DNA from: Flavobacterium sp. W4I14
GTDB taxonomy: Bacteria > Bacteroidota > Bacteroidia > Sphingobacteriales > Sphingobacteriaceae
Length of the DNA stretch: 64,000 bases
Assembly (NCBI GenBank): GCA_030817875.1
Contig: JAUSZU010000001.1
Span: 2,728,001-2,792,000, forward strand
Direction of reading: 5' to 3'
Part shown: positions 52,280 through 62,034 of the stretch, piece after piece
How the letters are laid out: each line of letters opens with the position of its first letter
How positions within the stretch are numbered: position 1 is the stretch's first letter
Notes under the pieces: generated by a model
What the model was told of the DNA's origin: nothing
Seen by the model: only the letters and a program-made list of their open reading frames with translations
Database searches by the model: none
Translations under genes and position numbers: made by a program

Positions 52280-52561
52280 TTACTCACGTTCTACAAATTT
52301 ATGGAAGGTACTCTCCTCTCCATCTGCTTTTTTATCCTGATACAAAAAATCAAGTTTGTTGTCATCAAAGGTTTTAAAAAAGGTATCCCAATCCGTTTCC
52401 TTTAAATCCGAGGAACTATCGCTATGCTTTGGGAAATGTATCCTTAAAATACCACCACCGTTGGTTTTCGCTGTATCTGCAACTATTGCCGGTACACCGC
52501 CATGTTCCGCTGCCCAGGCTTTTATGGTAGCATGATCATGGGTCTGTTTCGAAGTGCTCAT
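52280..52561 (-). CDS. Small soluble protein of unknown function
   Basis: A 93-residue protein with HDHATIKAWAAEHGGVPAIV, GGGILRIHFPKHSD and TDWDTFFKTFDDNKLDFLYQ. This pattern is frequent in Bacteroidetes and Proteobacteria and is sometimes mislabelled as a glucan-branching enzyme because of sequence proximity in databases. The function is unknown. It is convergent with purM. Confidence 0.65.
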   Translation of the reverse strand: MSTSKQTHDHATIKAWAAEHGGVPAIVADTAKTNGGGILRIHFPKHSDSSSDLKETDWDTFFKTFDDNKLDFLYQDKKADGEESTFHKFVERE

Positions 52562-52792
52562 TGTTTTAAATATTAGTTTTAAATAAATAGACTAATATTA
52601 AAATCATTTTTTGACAGAAATGGTTTTAGTTATAATAAAAAACATCGCTAAGACAATAATTTAATCTAATACACAGCTAGCTACCCATTATATCTTTATC
52701 GATACATGATTAAGTTTACGGTACATCATTTAATTTTGCTGAGATAAATGTATATTGGATTTAAATAAATCACTCCAAATAGGAATAACGTT

Positions 52793-53428
52793 ATGATCAA
52801 TGTATATCTTCTAGGTGCAGGCAAACATGCTACAGAGCTTAGCGAATATTTTCATGGCTGGGGTGAATATCTTTTAACCGGATATATAATCAATATAGAA
52901 GATGCAGTAAATCATCCAAATCTGACAAAGCCTATTATTCCGCTACTGTCTTTTTTAGAAAAACATCCTGCTGATTTAAATATTGCAGTAATTGGTGCAA
53001 TAGGCACTTATGAAAGAAAATCGATCATTGAGCCGTTAGAAAACAAAGGCTATCAATTCATCAATATCATCCATCTACACAATTACATCAGTCCCTCTAT
53101 TAAAATCGGTTATGGCAACTGTATTGCGCCTGGCTGTGTAATCAATGCAAATGTGCGTATCGGTAACCACTGTATTGTTAACTCCAACTGCAACATCAGT
53201 CACGATTGCATACTAGAAGACTATGTGACCATTTCTCCCGGTGTAACCATTGCCGGAAACGTAAACATTAACGAAGGCGTTTTTATAGGCGCTGGCGCAA
53301 CAATAATTCCAGGCATAACGATTGGACAGGGAGCCTATGTAGCCGCCGGAGCCTGTGTTACAAAAGATGTTCCGCCGCATGTGATGATTGCAGGTGTGCC
53401 TGCAAAGGTTAAAAAAACAATAGATTAA
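52793..53428 (+). CDS. NeuD/PglD-family sugar O-acyltransferase
   Basis: A 211-residue protein with a Rossmann-like N-terminal part (YLLGAGKHATELSEYFHG) and a left-handed beta-helix of hexapeptide repeats (about 98-200: INANVRIGNHCIVNSNCNIS, GVTIAGNVNINEGVFIGAGA), ending PPHVMIAGVPAKV. NeuD/PglD enzymes acetylate amino sugars using acetyl-CoA. No polysaccharide gene cluster surrounds it. A stand-alone cell-surface sugar modification is likely. Confidence 0.85.
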   Translation: MINVYLLGAGKHATELSEYFHGWGEYLLTGYIINIEDAVNHPNLTKPIIPLLSFLEKHPADLNIAVIGAIGTYERKSIIEPLENKGYQFINIIHLHNYISPSIKIGYGNCIAPGCVINANVRIGNHCIVNSNCNISHDCILEDYVTISPGVTIAGNVNINEGVFIGAGATIIPGITIGQGAYVAAGACVTKDVPPHVMIAGVPAKVKKTID

Positions 53429-53469
53429 GCAATCTGAATTAATAAATACTTCAGAAGTTGATATAAATA

Positions 53470-53490
53470 AAAAATCCCCGATCGAATGAC
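53470..53490 (+). terminator. Weak terminator-like hairpin, duplicate of the one at 53987
   Basis: AAAAATCCCCGATCGAATGA and the following CCGCGGATTTG resemble the terminator at 53987-54018, but the right arm has two changes, so the stem is weaker. It lies about 41 bp after the acetyltransferase stop. Confidence 0.4.
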
Positions 53491-53526
53491 CGCGGATTTG
53501 TAAAAACATCTAAGTATCTATATGCA

Positions 53527-53838
53527 CTATTGTAACCTCAAAACCCGTTCACCATACTTAATTTCTGTCTCAGAGGTGATTGCAAATTCATATTCCTTTT
53601 CTGCTGTAACAGTAAGCTTTTTACCCTTGATTTTGTAAGTACCTCTATATGCTACATCGCCACCTGGCACTATATCTGCTTTGCCATCTACCATGAGGGT
53701 AACACGTATCGCACTGGTAAGATATCCATCAGACTTGGGTACATTAATTTCATAAAATGGTTTTTCTTCTTTTACTGTTAGCTTTTTACAAGAGGTAAAA
53801 CATAAAAACAAGAGCATTAAATAGATGAGATTTTTCAT
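53527..53838 (-). CDS. Small lipoprotein of unknown function
   Basis: A 103-residue protein with a lipoprotein signal (MKNLIYLMLLFLCFTSC, Cys17) and a beta-rich mature part (DGKADIVPGGDVAYRGTYKI; KLTVTAEKEYEF). The pattern suggests a small lipocalin-like or META-type fold but no family is recognised. It is convergent with the acetyltransferase gene. Confidence 0.62.
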   Translation of the reverse strand: MKNLIYLMLLFLCFTSCKKLTVKEEKPFYEINVPKSDGYLTSAIRVTLMVDGKADIVPGGDVAYRGTYKIKGKKLTVTAEKEYEFAITSETEIKYGERVLRLQ

Positions 53839-53986
53839 ATTATTTAGTTTTATAATTTATTACAAAAACGTATCGTGCTTTATAAATGCTACAATAAAAA
53901 CTTTTATTAGTTATTAAAACAGATTACTAAATTAAACAGTTATCCTAAAAACAATAAATAGCATTTAAAAAAATCCATAAATAATA

Positions 53987-54018
53987 AAAAATCCCCGATC
54001 AAATGATCGGGGATTTTT
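53987..54018. terminator. Terminator of the Oar-like receptor gene
   Basis: AAAAATCCCCGATCA pairs with TGATCGGGGATTTTT (15 bp) around a very short loop. It lies 18 bp past the stop of the receptor gene on the minus strand and works in both directions. Confidence 0.85.
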
Positions 54019-54035
54019 GAATTATGTATTTACTA

Positions 54036-57000
54036 TTAGTTAAAGTTATAACGAATTCCAACTTGTCCTTGCCATCTTGAAAGGAAAGAAGACAATGCAT
54101 AAGGAACACCACCAGTTGGCGCTCTAAATGTAAAACCGCCACCATTCGCAGGAGCATAGTTAATAAGCGAATAAGCTGTATTATTAATAAAGTAAGATTT
54201 TCCCCAATCTTTATTGATCAGATTTCCTACGTTTATAATGTCTACAGAAAGCTGTAGTGAATTTTTAGTGCCTTTAAACACAACACCTAAATCTTGCATA
54301 ATACGAACATCAAATTGGTGTTCCCAAGGCATCCTTGCAACATTACGCTCAGAATACTGACCTCTAATTTTACTTAAATAAGGATCATTACTAATATAGT
54401 TATCTAAGGCAGCCCATTGTTCTGCTGGAGATATTGCTGGGGTAGGATTAGAACCAGTGGTAACTGCAGGTATAGTAACCAATTTAATATCAGCTTGTGT
54501 ACGAGGTACAAAAATTAAATCATTACTTGGGTTACCAGATGAAATTGAATTGTCACCATTTAAATCTCCATTATAAATATAAGAGAATGGGGTTCCTGAC
54601 TTACCTACGTAAAATAATGAGAAAGTAGTTGCTGAAGCTTTATTTCTGCCGTATTTAATCGAATAATTTAATGCACCTACCACTCTATGACGAAGATCAT
54701 AATTAGAGTAAGCTAATGGTGGATTTTGAGGATCACCAGAAATCAATACACCTCCAAAGCCCGAGCTAGCGGTACTACTAAAACCTGAATTAATATCTTG
54801 TGATTTTCCATAAGTATAGGCAATTGAAGCATATAACCCTAGGTCAAATGATTTTTGCAACTGAGCAGTTATGTTATAAGCAGAACCACTTCTTGTATTC
54901 TGTAATAAATAAACCTCAGTAAATTTTGCTCCATTTACCCTACCTGCTGTTGTATTAACAAAAAGAGGACGGGTATCAGCACCACCAGATAAAGATGGAT
55001 TGATTGGGGCAACAGAAGGTTTCATATTTAAGTTTTTATATGAAATATTGTTAACCGTCGAAGAATACAACCCTTCAATAGTTGCCTGAATTCCACCAGG
55101 TATTTTAAAATCAACTGCTAAATTGGCTCTAAAAACCTGAGGTAATTTGAAATTATTATCAATTAAACTAATTTGTGAAGTTGTACCAGCAACACCACCA
55201 GCAGCCGATTGGTTGTTTACATCTGGAATAAATGTACCTGTCCCAATCGGTGCACTAACAGAACTAGTTAACATACCATTACCTGAGAACTGATTAGATA
55301 TCCATACAAATGGAGCACGACTTGTTAATAGTCCACCACCACCTCTCAATTGAACCGAACGATCTCCTGTTAAATCCCAGTTGAAACTCAAACGTGGAGA
55401 AACAAGTATTTGACCGCTAGGAACCTGATCTGTTTTGTAATTAGGGAAAGTAGCTACAACATCAGGGTTAGCTAATGGAGTATCAAAAATTAACGGTACG
55501 TCAACTCTTAAACCAGCAATTAATTTAAACCCTTTAAAGGCATCTATTTCATCCTGGAAATAAAATCCTAACTGAGCGGCGCTAAATTTAGCTGCAGGTC
55601 TTGGATCTCCAGGAATCTTTGAAGTACTAGTAGCAGCAGAAGGTTTTGTATTAGCTTCAAAATCTGCTAGGTTATTCCATGCATAACTTCCAGCTAAATT
55701 ATTTACAAATAAGTTTCTGATTTTATAAAACTCATTGTGTGTACCAATAGTGAAAGTATGTTTGTTTGCAAAAATTTTAAAGTTATCAGTAAATTCAAAA
55801 ATATCCTGATCCAATTCATTTGCTGTTGAAGAAGCCTCCGAACCAAGTGCAGCAGACTGACTACCAGTACCTAACCCATTGATTCTGATTTGAGGAAATA
55901 AATCGCCAACAGTAGCCCTTGTATCTCTAATTCTAGAATAACCAATGATTAAATTATTAGATAAAGTACTTGAAATAGCACTTCTTAATTCTAATACTGA
56001 ATTATTTTGTTGATCATTAAAGCGATATAGGTTACTTGCAAATCGGAAAGATGTTGCACTTCTCGAAATGTTATCATCATAAGCTTTAATGTAGTTATGA
56101 CGCAAAGTTAATTGGTTTTTTGAATTGATATTCCAATCTAAACGCGCAAATAATTTATCACTTCTAGTTTCTGCATCAAATGCATCAATACCACCAGCAT
56201 CATAGCCATAACGATCTTTAGCAACTTTAGCGATTCTTAAAAGCTCAGCTGTGGAAACAGCACCAACATCACCTGAGTTAAAAGTTGTCGGCTGAACAAT
56301 ACTCTGTCTTTCAGCACTCACAAATAAAAATAATTTATCTTTAATAATTGGAGCACCTACTCTTGCACCGTACGTAAAATTATGGAAAGGTAATGCTTTG
56401 GTATTTGTACCATCAACACTTTTACCAATTGTGTTTTGATTTCTACCGAAAAAATAAGCTGAACCTTCTACAGTATTTGATCCAGAACGGGTAACAGCAT
56501 TAACACCACCACCAATTGCATTACTATTTGTAACGTCAAATGGAGCTAAAACAATCTGAAGTTCTTGAATCGCGTCCAAAGAAATCGGTTGTGTATTTGC
56601 CTGACCACCTGGAGCACCTGTACTTCCTAAACCAAAAGCATCATTATTTACAGCTCCATCAATAGTTAAACCATTAAAACGATTATTAATACCACCAAAT
56701 GAATTACCATTAGCTTGCGGTGTTAAACGTGTAAAGTCTTGTAATGAACGTGATAAAGATGGTAAGTTTTGAATTTGATCCTTACTAACGTTGGTAGAAG
56801 CACCTACTTTCTTACTGCTAAATACGGCATCTCTTTTTCCAGCAACTACAATTTCTTGTAGTTGTTTACCATTTTCACTTAAAACGAGGTTTAATAAGTA
56901 AGGCTCACCTAACTTTAGCATTGCTCCAGTTACTTTTTCTGGTTGATAGCCAACAAAACTAATTTCGAAAATATAAGGACCACCTACACGCATGTTATTA

Positions 57001-57212
57001 ATTACAAAACGGCCATCATTATTTGTTGACACAGAATATACTGTACCAGTTGGTGTATGTGTTGCTTTAACACTCGCCCCAGGTAAGGCGCCTTTGGCAT
57101 CCTTAATTGTTCCTGTCATTGATGATGAGGTTACCTGTGCATTTGCACCAATAGTAAAACCTACAAATGCAACAATAACCAGTACTAATCTTAAAAGTAA
57201 AGATTTCTTCAT
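54036..57212 (-). CDS. Oar-like TonB-dependent receptor with carboxypeptidase-regulatory domain
   Basis: The frame is open from 57308, but the ATG at 57212 begins a signal peptide (MKKSLLLRLVLVIVAFVGFT, cleavage near GANAQ) and gives 1058 residues. Carboxypeptidase regulatory-like domain about 28-110 (MTGTIKDAKGALPGASVKAT), plug about 120-250 (LPSLSRSLQDFTRLTPQANG; TIDGAVNNDAFGLG), then barrel strands to the end (WQGQVGIRYNFN). Oar-like receptors are usually single-gene transporters with OmpA-like exposed loops. No susD partner is adjacent. Ligand unknown. Confidence 0.9.
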   Translation of the reverse strand: MKKSLLLRLVLVIVAFVGFTIGANAQVTSSSMTGTIKDAKGALPGASVKATHTPTGTVYSVSTNNDGRFVINNMRVGGPYIFEISFVGYQPEKVTGAMLKLGEPYLLNLVLSENGKQLQEIVVAGKRDAVFSSKKVGASTNVSKDQIQNLPSLSRSLQDFTRLTPQANGNSFGGINNRFNGLTIDGAVNNDAFGLGSTGAPGGQANTQPISLDAIQELQIVLAPFDVTNSNAIGGGVNAVTRSGSNTVEGSAYFFGRNQNTIGKSVDGTNTKALPFHNFTYGARVGAPIIKDKLFLFVSAERQSIVQPTTFNSGDVGAVSTAELLRIAKVAKDRYGYDAGGIDAFDAETRSDKLFARLDWNINSKNQLTLRHNYIKAYDDNISRSATSFRFASNLYRFNDQQNNSVLELRSAISSTLSNNLIIGYSRIRDTRATVGDLFPQIRINGLGTGSQSAALGSEASSTANELDQDIFEFTDNFKIFANKHTFTIGTHNEFYKIRNLFVNNLAGSYAWNNLADFEANTKPSAATSTSKIPGDPRPAAKFSAAQLGFYFQDEIDAFKGFKLIAGLRVDVPLIFDTPLANPDVVATFPNYKTDQVPSGQILVSPRLSFNWDLTGDRSVQLRGGGGLLTSRAPFVWISNQFSGNGMLTSSVSAPIGTGTFIPDVNNQSAAGGVAGTTSQISLIDNNFKLPQVFRANLAVDFKIPGGIQATIEGLYSSTVNNISYKNLNMKPSVAPINPSLSGGADTRPLFVNTTAGRVNGAKFTEVYLLQNTRSGSAYNITAQLQKSFDLGLYASIAYTYGKSQDINSGFSSTASSGFGGVLISGDPQNPPLAYSNYDLRHRVVGALNYSIKYGRNKASATTFSLFYVGKSGTPFSYIYNGDLNGDNSISSGNPSNDLIFVPRTQADIKLVTIPAVTTGSNPTPAISPAEQWAALDNYISNDPYLSKIRGQYSERNVARMPWEHQFDVRIMQDLGVVFKGTKNSLQLSVDIINVGNLINKDWGKSYFINNTAYSLINYAPANGGGFTFRAPTGGVPYALSSFLSRWQGQVGIRYNFN

Positions 57213-57826
57213 ACTTTGTTTTTTAAATGTTTTTTGTTGTTGAATAATAAATCTAATAGGGATATTATGCCGCAAATGTACCCAATAAAATTTAACACAT
57301 TTTAACATCCAATGTTAAATAATTATTAAGTCAGGCAAAACTTTTCAACATTTAACACATATTGCAGTGATTATAACTTTCAGTTTATCAATACATTGTT
57401 TATAAAACTAAATATTTAATAACGAAACCAACAGTTGATTATAATTTAAGCAGAAAACCTAAGTTAACATTGGTATTTTTCAAATAATACATGTTAACAA
57501 CATTTTTTAAACCCTAAACATTGCTATTATTTAACTTTTCGCCAGCTTATCCATATATTATTCTGTAATTCCGCCTGATTGTATTTATGATTTTTTAACA
57601 GAACGCTTAAAACAATATTCAATCATTGTAAATTTTACTGTTATCTCAACATTGAGCTAAAGCAATTGACATTTTTTTTTTAGTTTTGAACGATTGTTGC
57701 AGGATGAAGATCTTTTAACTTTTTGTAATCCGCATGTAGGCAACCATGATTAAGGAATGAAGCCACGCGATTACAGATAATACAAAACAATTAAAAACAA
57801 ATCTCTTTAAAATAGATTAAAAACAG
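57213..57826. other. 614-bp AT-rich region between the receptor gene and lpdA
   Basis: TTAACA/TGTTAA hexamers recur about eight times between 57290 and 57600 (for example 57292, 57301, 57313, 57351, 57492). They could be regulatory sites for the receptor promoter. No gene is seen. Confidence 0.45.
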
Positions 57827-59215
57827 ATGAATTACGACGTTATTGTTTTAGGCAGCGGCCCAGGTGGTTACGTAGCTGCAATCAGAGCTTCTCAATTGGG
57901 ACTAAAAGTTGCAATTGTTGAGCGTGAATCATTAGGTGGTATTTGTTTAAACTGGGGCTGTATCCCTACTAAAGCACTTTTAAAAAGCGCTCAGGTTTTC
58001 GAATATATTAATCATGCTGCTGATTACGGTATTACTACTGCCGGTGCAACCGCAGATTTTGCTGCTGTGGTGAAACGCAGCCGTGGTGTAGCGGATGGCA
58101 TGAGTAAAGGCGTTCAATTTTTAATGAAAAAAAATAAAATTGACGTCATTATGGGAACTGGTAAAGTAAAACCAGGGAACAAATTAGAAGTTAAAGGTGC
58201 AGATGGTTCTCAACAAGAGCTAAGTGCTAAAAATATCATCATTGCTACAGGTGCCCGTTCAAGAGAATTGCCTAACCTGAAACAAGATGGCAAAAAAATT
58301 ATCGGCTACCGCCAGGCAATGGTACTTCCTGAATTACCAAAAAGTATGGTAGTAGTAGGTTCTGGTGCTATCGGTGTAGAATTTGCTTATTTCTATGCTA
58401 CCATGGGCACAAAAGTAACCATCGTAGAATTTATGGATAACGTTGTTCCGGTTGAAGACGAAGATGTTTCTAAACAATTGTTACGCAGCCTGAAAAAAGT
58501 AGGTATCGATGTCATGACATCAGCAAGTGTAGAATCTGTTGATACCAGCGGTGCAGGCTGTAAAGTTTCTGTTAAAACAGCTTCGGGTATGCAGACTATC
58601 GAGGCCGACATCGTGCTTTCAGCAGCAGGTATTGTAGCCAATATCGAAAACATCGGTTTAGAAGAAACCGGCATCAAAACAGAGAAAGGTAAAATCGTTA
58701 CCGACGAATTCTACAATACTTCAGTTAAAGGTTATTATGCAATTGGTGATGTAGTAGGCGGTCAGGCACTTGCCCACGTGGCTTCTGCAGAGGGCATTAT
58801 CTGTGTAGAAAAAATTGCTGGTCAGCATGCCGAGCCATTAGATTATAACAACATCCCGGGATGTACTTATTGCACCCCAGAAATTGCTTCAGTAGGTTAT
58901 ACCGAAAAGGCAGCAAAAGCAGCAGGTTACGAATTAAAGATTGGTAAATTCCCATTCTCTGCATCAGGTAAAGCAAGTGCTGCCGGTGCTAAAGATGGTT
59001 TTGTAAAACTAATTTTCGATGCTAAATACGGAGAATTATTAGGTGCACACATGATCGGTGCCAACGTTACCGAAATGATTGCCGAAATCGTAGTTGCCCG
59101 TAAATTAGAAACTACTGGCCACGAAATGATTAAATCTGTTCACCCTCACCCTACCATGAGCGAAGCCATTATGGAAGCTGCAGCTGATGCATACGGAGAA
59201 GTAATACACTTATAA
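57827..59215 (+). CDS. lpdA: Dihydrolipoyl dehydrogenase
   Basis: A 462-residue class I pyridine nucleotide-disulfide oxidoreductase: FAD motif VLGSGPGGYVAAIRASQLG at 7, redox pair GGICLNWGCIPTK, NAD motif VVVGSGAIGVEFAYFYATMG and the C-terminal His-Glu motif HPHPTMSEAIMEAA. It regenerates lipoamide in pyruvate and 2-oxoglutarate dehydrogenases. It stands alone here, without E1/E2 genes. Confidence 0.95.
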   Translation: MNYDVIVLGSGPGGYVAAIRASQLGLKVAIVERESLGGICLNWGCIPTKALLKSAQVFEYINHAADYGITTAGATADFAAVVKRSRGVADGMSKGVQFLMKKNKIDVIMGTGKVKPGNKLEVKGADGSQQELSAKNIIIATGARSRELPNLKQDGKKIIGYRQAMVLPELPKSMVVVGSGAIGVEFAYFYATMGTKVTIVEFMDNVVPVEDEDVSKQLLRSLKKVGIDVMTSASVESVDTSGAGCKVSVKTASGMQTIEADIVLSAAGIVANIENIGLEETGIKTEKGKIVTDEFYNTSVKGYYAIGDVVGGQALAHVASAEGIICVEKIAGQHAEPLDYNNIPGCTYCTPEIASVGYTEKAAKAAGYELKIGKFPFSASGKASAAGAKDGFVKLIFDAKYGELLGAHMIGANVTEMIAEIVVARKLETTGHEMIKSVHPHPTMSEAIMEAAADAYGEVIHL

Positions 59216-59280
59216 GGTAGAAGGTTTAAAGGTGGAAGGCATAAGATGCCACATCGATAAGTAAAACCAATAACATTTAC

Positions 59281-59312
59281 AAAAACCCTTTAGTTAAAGC
59301 TGAAGGGTTTTT
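59281..59312 (+). terminator. lpdA terminator
   Basis: AAAAACCCTTTAG / CTGAAGGGTTTTT with a 6-nt loop, followed by a T-rich tail; 65 bp after the lpdA stop. Confidence 0.75.
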
Positions 59313-59369
59313 GTATTTTTAACCAATTCCAGTCTTGATACTCGATACTAATTACTTGATACTACAAAA

Positions 59370-60209
59370 ATGAAACTCCACACCATAAACACAGGCTTAT
59401 TTAAATTAGATGGCGGCGCCATGTTTGGCGTTGTACCCAAGGCCATCTGGCAAAAAACCAATCCTGCCGATAGCAATAACCTTTGTACCTGGGCAATGCG
59501 CTGTTTATTGATAGAAGAAGGCAATCAGTTAATTTTAGTGGATACCGGGATTGGAAACAAACAGGACGAAAAATTTTTTAGTCATTATTACCTGCATGGA
59601 GATGATTCGATGGAAAAATCGCTGGCACAATTGGGCTTCAGTACGCCCGATATTACCGATGTTTTCCTCACACACTTACACTTCGATCATGTTGGCGGGG
59701 CAATAATAAGAGAAAACGAGAAACTGATACCAGCCTTTAAAAATGCACATTACTGGAGCAATGAAAAACATTGGCAATGGGCGGTAGAGCCAAATGCGAG
59801 GGAAAAAGCTTCTTTTTTAAAAGAAAACATTCTGCCGATCCAGGAAAGCGGACAGCTTAAATTTATTGATGAAAAAGAAAATATCGAATGGCAGAAAAAT
59901 ATCAACATCAGTTTTGCTTACGGCCATACTGATGCCATGATGTTGCCTAAAATCAATTACAAAGGCAGAACCATTGTGTACATGGCCGATCTTTTACCTT
60001 CGGTTGGTCACCTTCCCCTACCTTATGTAATGGCTTATGATATGTTTCCGTTAAAAACCTTGACCGAGAAACAAGCGTTTTTAGAAGAAGCCGTTAATAA
60101 CAACTACATCTTATACCTGGAGCACGATCCGGTTAACGAATGCTGTACTTTACAAAGAACAGAAAAAGGAATCCGTGTTGCAGAAACTTTTAACCTGAAC
60201 GATATTTAA
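59370..60209 (+). CDS. MBL-fold metallo-hydrolase
   Basis: A 279-residue metallo-beta-lactamase-fold protein with the motif THLHFDHVGG (residues about 101-110), Asp in LVDTGIGN, His in FAYGHTDAMM and in YLEHDPV. The pattern resembles quorum-quenching lactonase-like and related hydrolases, but substrate cannot be assigned. The next gene starts at the base following its stop, so they are likely co-translated. Confidence 0.88.
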   Translation: MKLHTINTGLFKLDGGAMFGVVPKAIWQKTNPADSNNLCTWAMRCLLIEEGNQLILVDTGIGNKQDEKFFSHYYLHGDDSMEKSLAQLGFSTPDITDVFLTHLHFDHVGGAIIRENEKLIPAFKNAHYWSNEKHWQWAVEPNAREKASFLKENILPIQESGQLKFIDEKENIEWQKNINISFAYGHTDAMMLPKINYKGRTIVYMADLLPSVGHLPLPYVMAYDMFPLKTLTEKQAFLEEAVNNNYILYLEHDPVNECCTLQRTEKGIRVAETFNLNDI

Positions 60210-60770
60210 ATGATCAGATCAGCCAAGCCCACAGATGCAGAAGAAGTTGTACCCCTGATTATTCAGGCGATGGACAAGCTGGCTAAGAAATTAACCAATG
60301 TTGAAGATGATGAAATCATTAATCAGATCTTTAAACACTTCTTTCAACAAAAGGACAACCAATATAGTTACGAAAACACCTTAGTTTTTGAAGATGAGGG
60401 CAAAATTCTAGGATCTTTAAATGCCTACGATGGTGGAAAACTCCTAAAGCTTCGGCATCCATTTTTAGCATACCTGGCTGCGCATTACCAGGCCAATAAC
60501 AACAATCAAGGCACCGAGACCCAAAACGGGGAATTTTACCTCGATACCATTAGTGTTAATCCAAATGCTCAGGGAAAGGGAATAGGAAAACAGCTCATTA
60601 AAGCAGGAATTGATTGGGCTGAACAACTTGGCCACCACAACATCGGCTTGTTGGTAAAACAAAACAATAACCGGGCATTAAAGCTTTACCAGAATATGGG
60701 CTTTGCTATTCAAAATGAAAAACAATTTATGGGCGGATTATACCATCATATGGTCTTTAAGCTCAAATAA
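60210..60770 (+). CDS. GNAT-family N-acetyltransferase
   Basis: A 186-residue GNAT protein. Acetyl-CoA motif A is VNPNAQGKGIGKQLIKAGID, and motif B follows as NNRALKLYQNMGF. The N-terminal third contains an unusual long insert (about 25-60) before the core beta-strands. It begins directly at the end of the MBL gene with no gap. Substrate unknown. Confidence 0.86.
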   Translation: MIRSAKPTDAEEVVPLIIQAMDKLAKKLTNVEDDEIINQIFKHFFQQKDNQYSYENTLVFEDEGKILGSLNAYDGGKLLKLRHPFLAYLAAHYQANNNNQGTETQNGEFYLDTISVNPNAQGKGIGKQLIKAGIDWAEQLGHHNIGLLVKQNNNRALKLYQNMGFAIQNEKQFMGGLYHHMVFKLK

Positions 60771-60881
60771 TACCCTCCCCATACCGCTTTTTCAACGCTA
60801 AACGCTCCCCGCTCAGCGCTCTTCAAATTTATTTTCGTTTTTATTTGTATTTAATCTAAATAATACCAATTTTTGTAACCG

Positions 60882-61241
60882 ATGGAAAAAGCGTGTATCG
60901 ATATTAACGAACTGGTTAACGTATTCTCAAATACCCATGGTTCTATTTATCAATCAGATAAATTAAACTGCTTTTATGTGGATTTTGGCGGCAAGTTTGC
61001 GCGCTTTAATTGCCTGTCGCTTCAAAAATTAAAAAAGGTTGTAGAAGATATTGATATTGAAGCACTCCTTTTAAACACCCACAAAGCCGATTTCGAACTG
61101 GTTACCTTTAATGGTTGCGAACACATCTATTTATTAAGTGCTTTAGAAATTATCGCCTTAAAAGATCTGCTACAAGGCACTTTTACCATGTTCAAACTAA
61201 ATCACCTCATCAGCGACTGCCTTTACAGACTGGTTTATTAG
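60882..61241 (+). CDS. DUF6686-like small protein
   Basis: A 119-residue soluble protein starting MEKACIDINELVNVFSNTHG. GSIYQSDKLNCFYVDFGGKF and LSALEIIALKDLLQGTFTMF match the DUF6686 proteins of Bacteroidetes. No motif indicates a reaction. It lies 111 bp after the GNAT gene and precedes an 0.8-kb repeat-rich gap. Confidence 0.68.
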   Translation: MEKACIDINELVNVFSNTHGSIYQSDKLNCFYVDFGGKFARFNCLSLQKLKKVVEDIDIEALLLNTHKADFELVTFNGCEHIYLLSALEIIALKDLLQGTFTMFKLNHLISDCLYRLVY

Positions 61242-62034
61242 TCGTTAGTTCGGTGGTTCATTAGTCTTTAGTTCAGTCGTTCATTAGCCATTAGTTCATT
61301 GGTAAGTTCAAATTGGTTAATAGGTTAATTGTATAAATTGGTTAATTGTTTAAACTGGTTAACTGCTTATATTAAACTGAAAATTGCCAACTGAAAACTG
61401 TATTGTTTAACTACATCCTTTTTCGCTCAATTCTATTCAGTTCGTCATACTGGAAAGATCCTGAGATAAACTACCAATTACAGATCTCTTAAGAAGGGTC
61501 GTCATTGCGAGGAACGAAGATAACCGAACGAAAGTGAGCTCATGAACGCCTTTAAAACAACTGAAAAAATGAATAATCTTAATGCGCACGCTAGTAGCGA
61601 TCGTTGTAAGATTGCTTCGTCGGCTGAAAAAGCCTTCTCGCAATGACGATTCTTCGCGGCCTATCACTTCGTTCAAATCCCCTGTCATTAATTAATACTG
61701 ATTTTTATACAATAAATTAATCCTCAGGGTGACGATCACGAGGAAAATTTTTAATATACTACCCCATTCCCTAATACTCTTTATTCACATGGATTTAATT
61801 CATTGAAAACTACAAACTGCTAGTTGCCAACTGAAAGCCGCCTTTTATCCTTCTGATCCTCAAGCATTATCCGTTTCGCGTTATTCCGCTATCCATTTCC
61901 ACCTCCCCCTCTTATTTAAACTGATTACAAATAACTAATTATCAGCAATTTAGACTAATTTCATATAGCAAATAAATCACACAATATGGTTAATTTGATG
62001 TTACCTTTGTATCATTAGTTAAGCAAAGAAAATT
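61242..62034. other. 793-bp repeat-rich gap before ferritin
   Basis: Contains short imperfect repeats of TTAGTTCATTAG and GGTTAATTG (61242-61380), REP-like sequence around 61500-61650 (GTCATTGCGAGGAACGAAG and its CTTCTCGCAATGAC counterpart) and the third dispersed repeat copy. No gene is supported. Confidence 0.6.
61682..61733 (-). repeat. Dispersed intergenic repeat, copy 3 (reverse)
   Basis: On the minus strand GTCACCCTGAGGATTAATTT, then TTGTATAAAAATCA and GACAG at the end, matching copies 1 and 2 with a few base changes and insertions. Confidence 0.7.
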
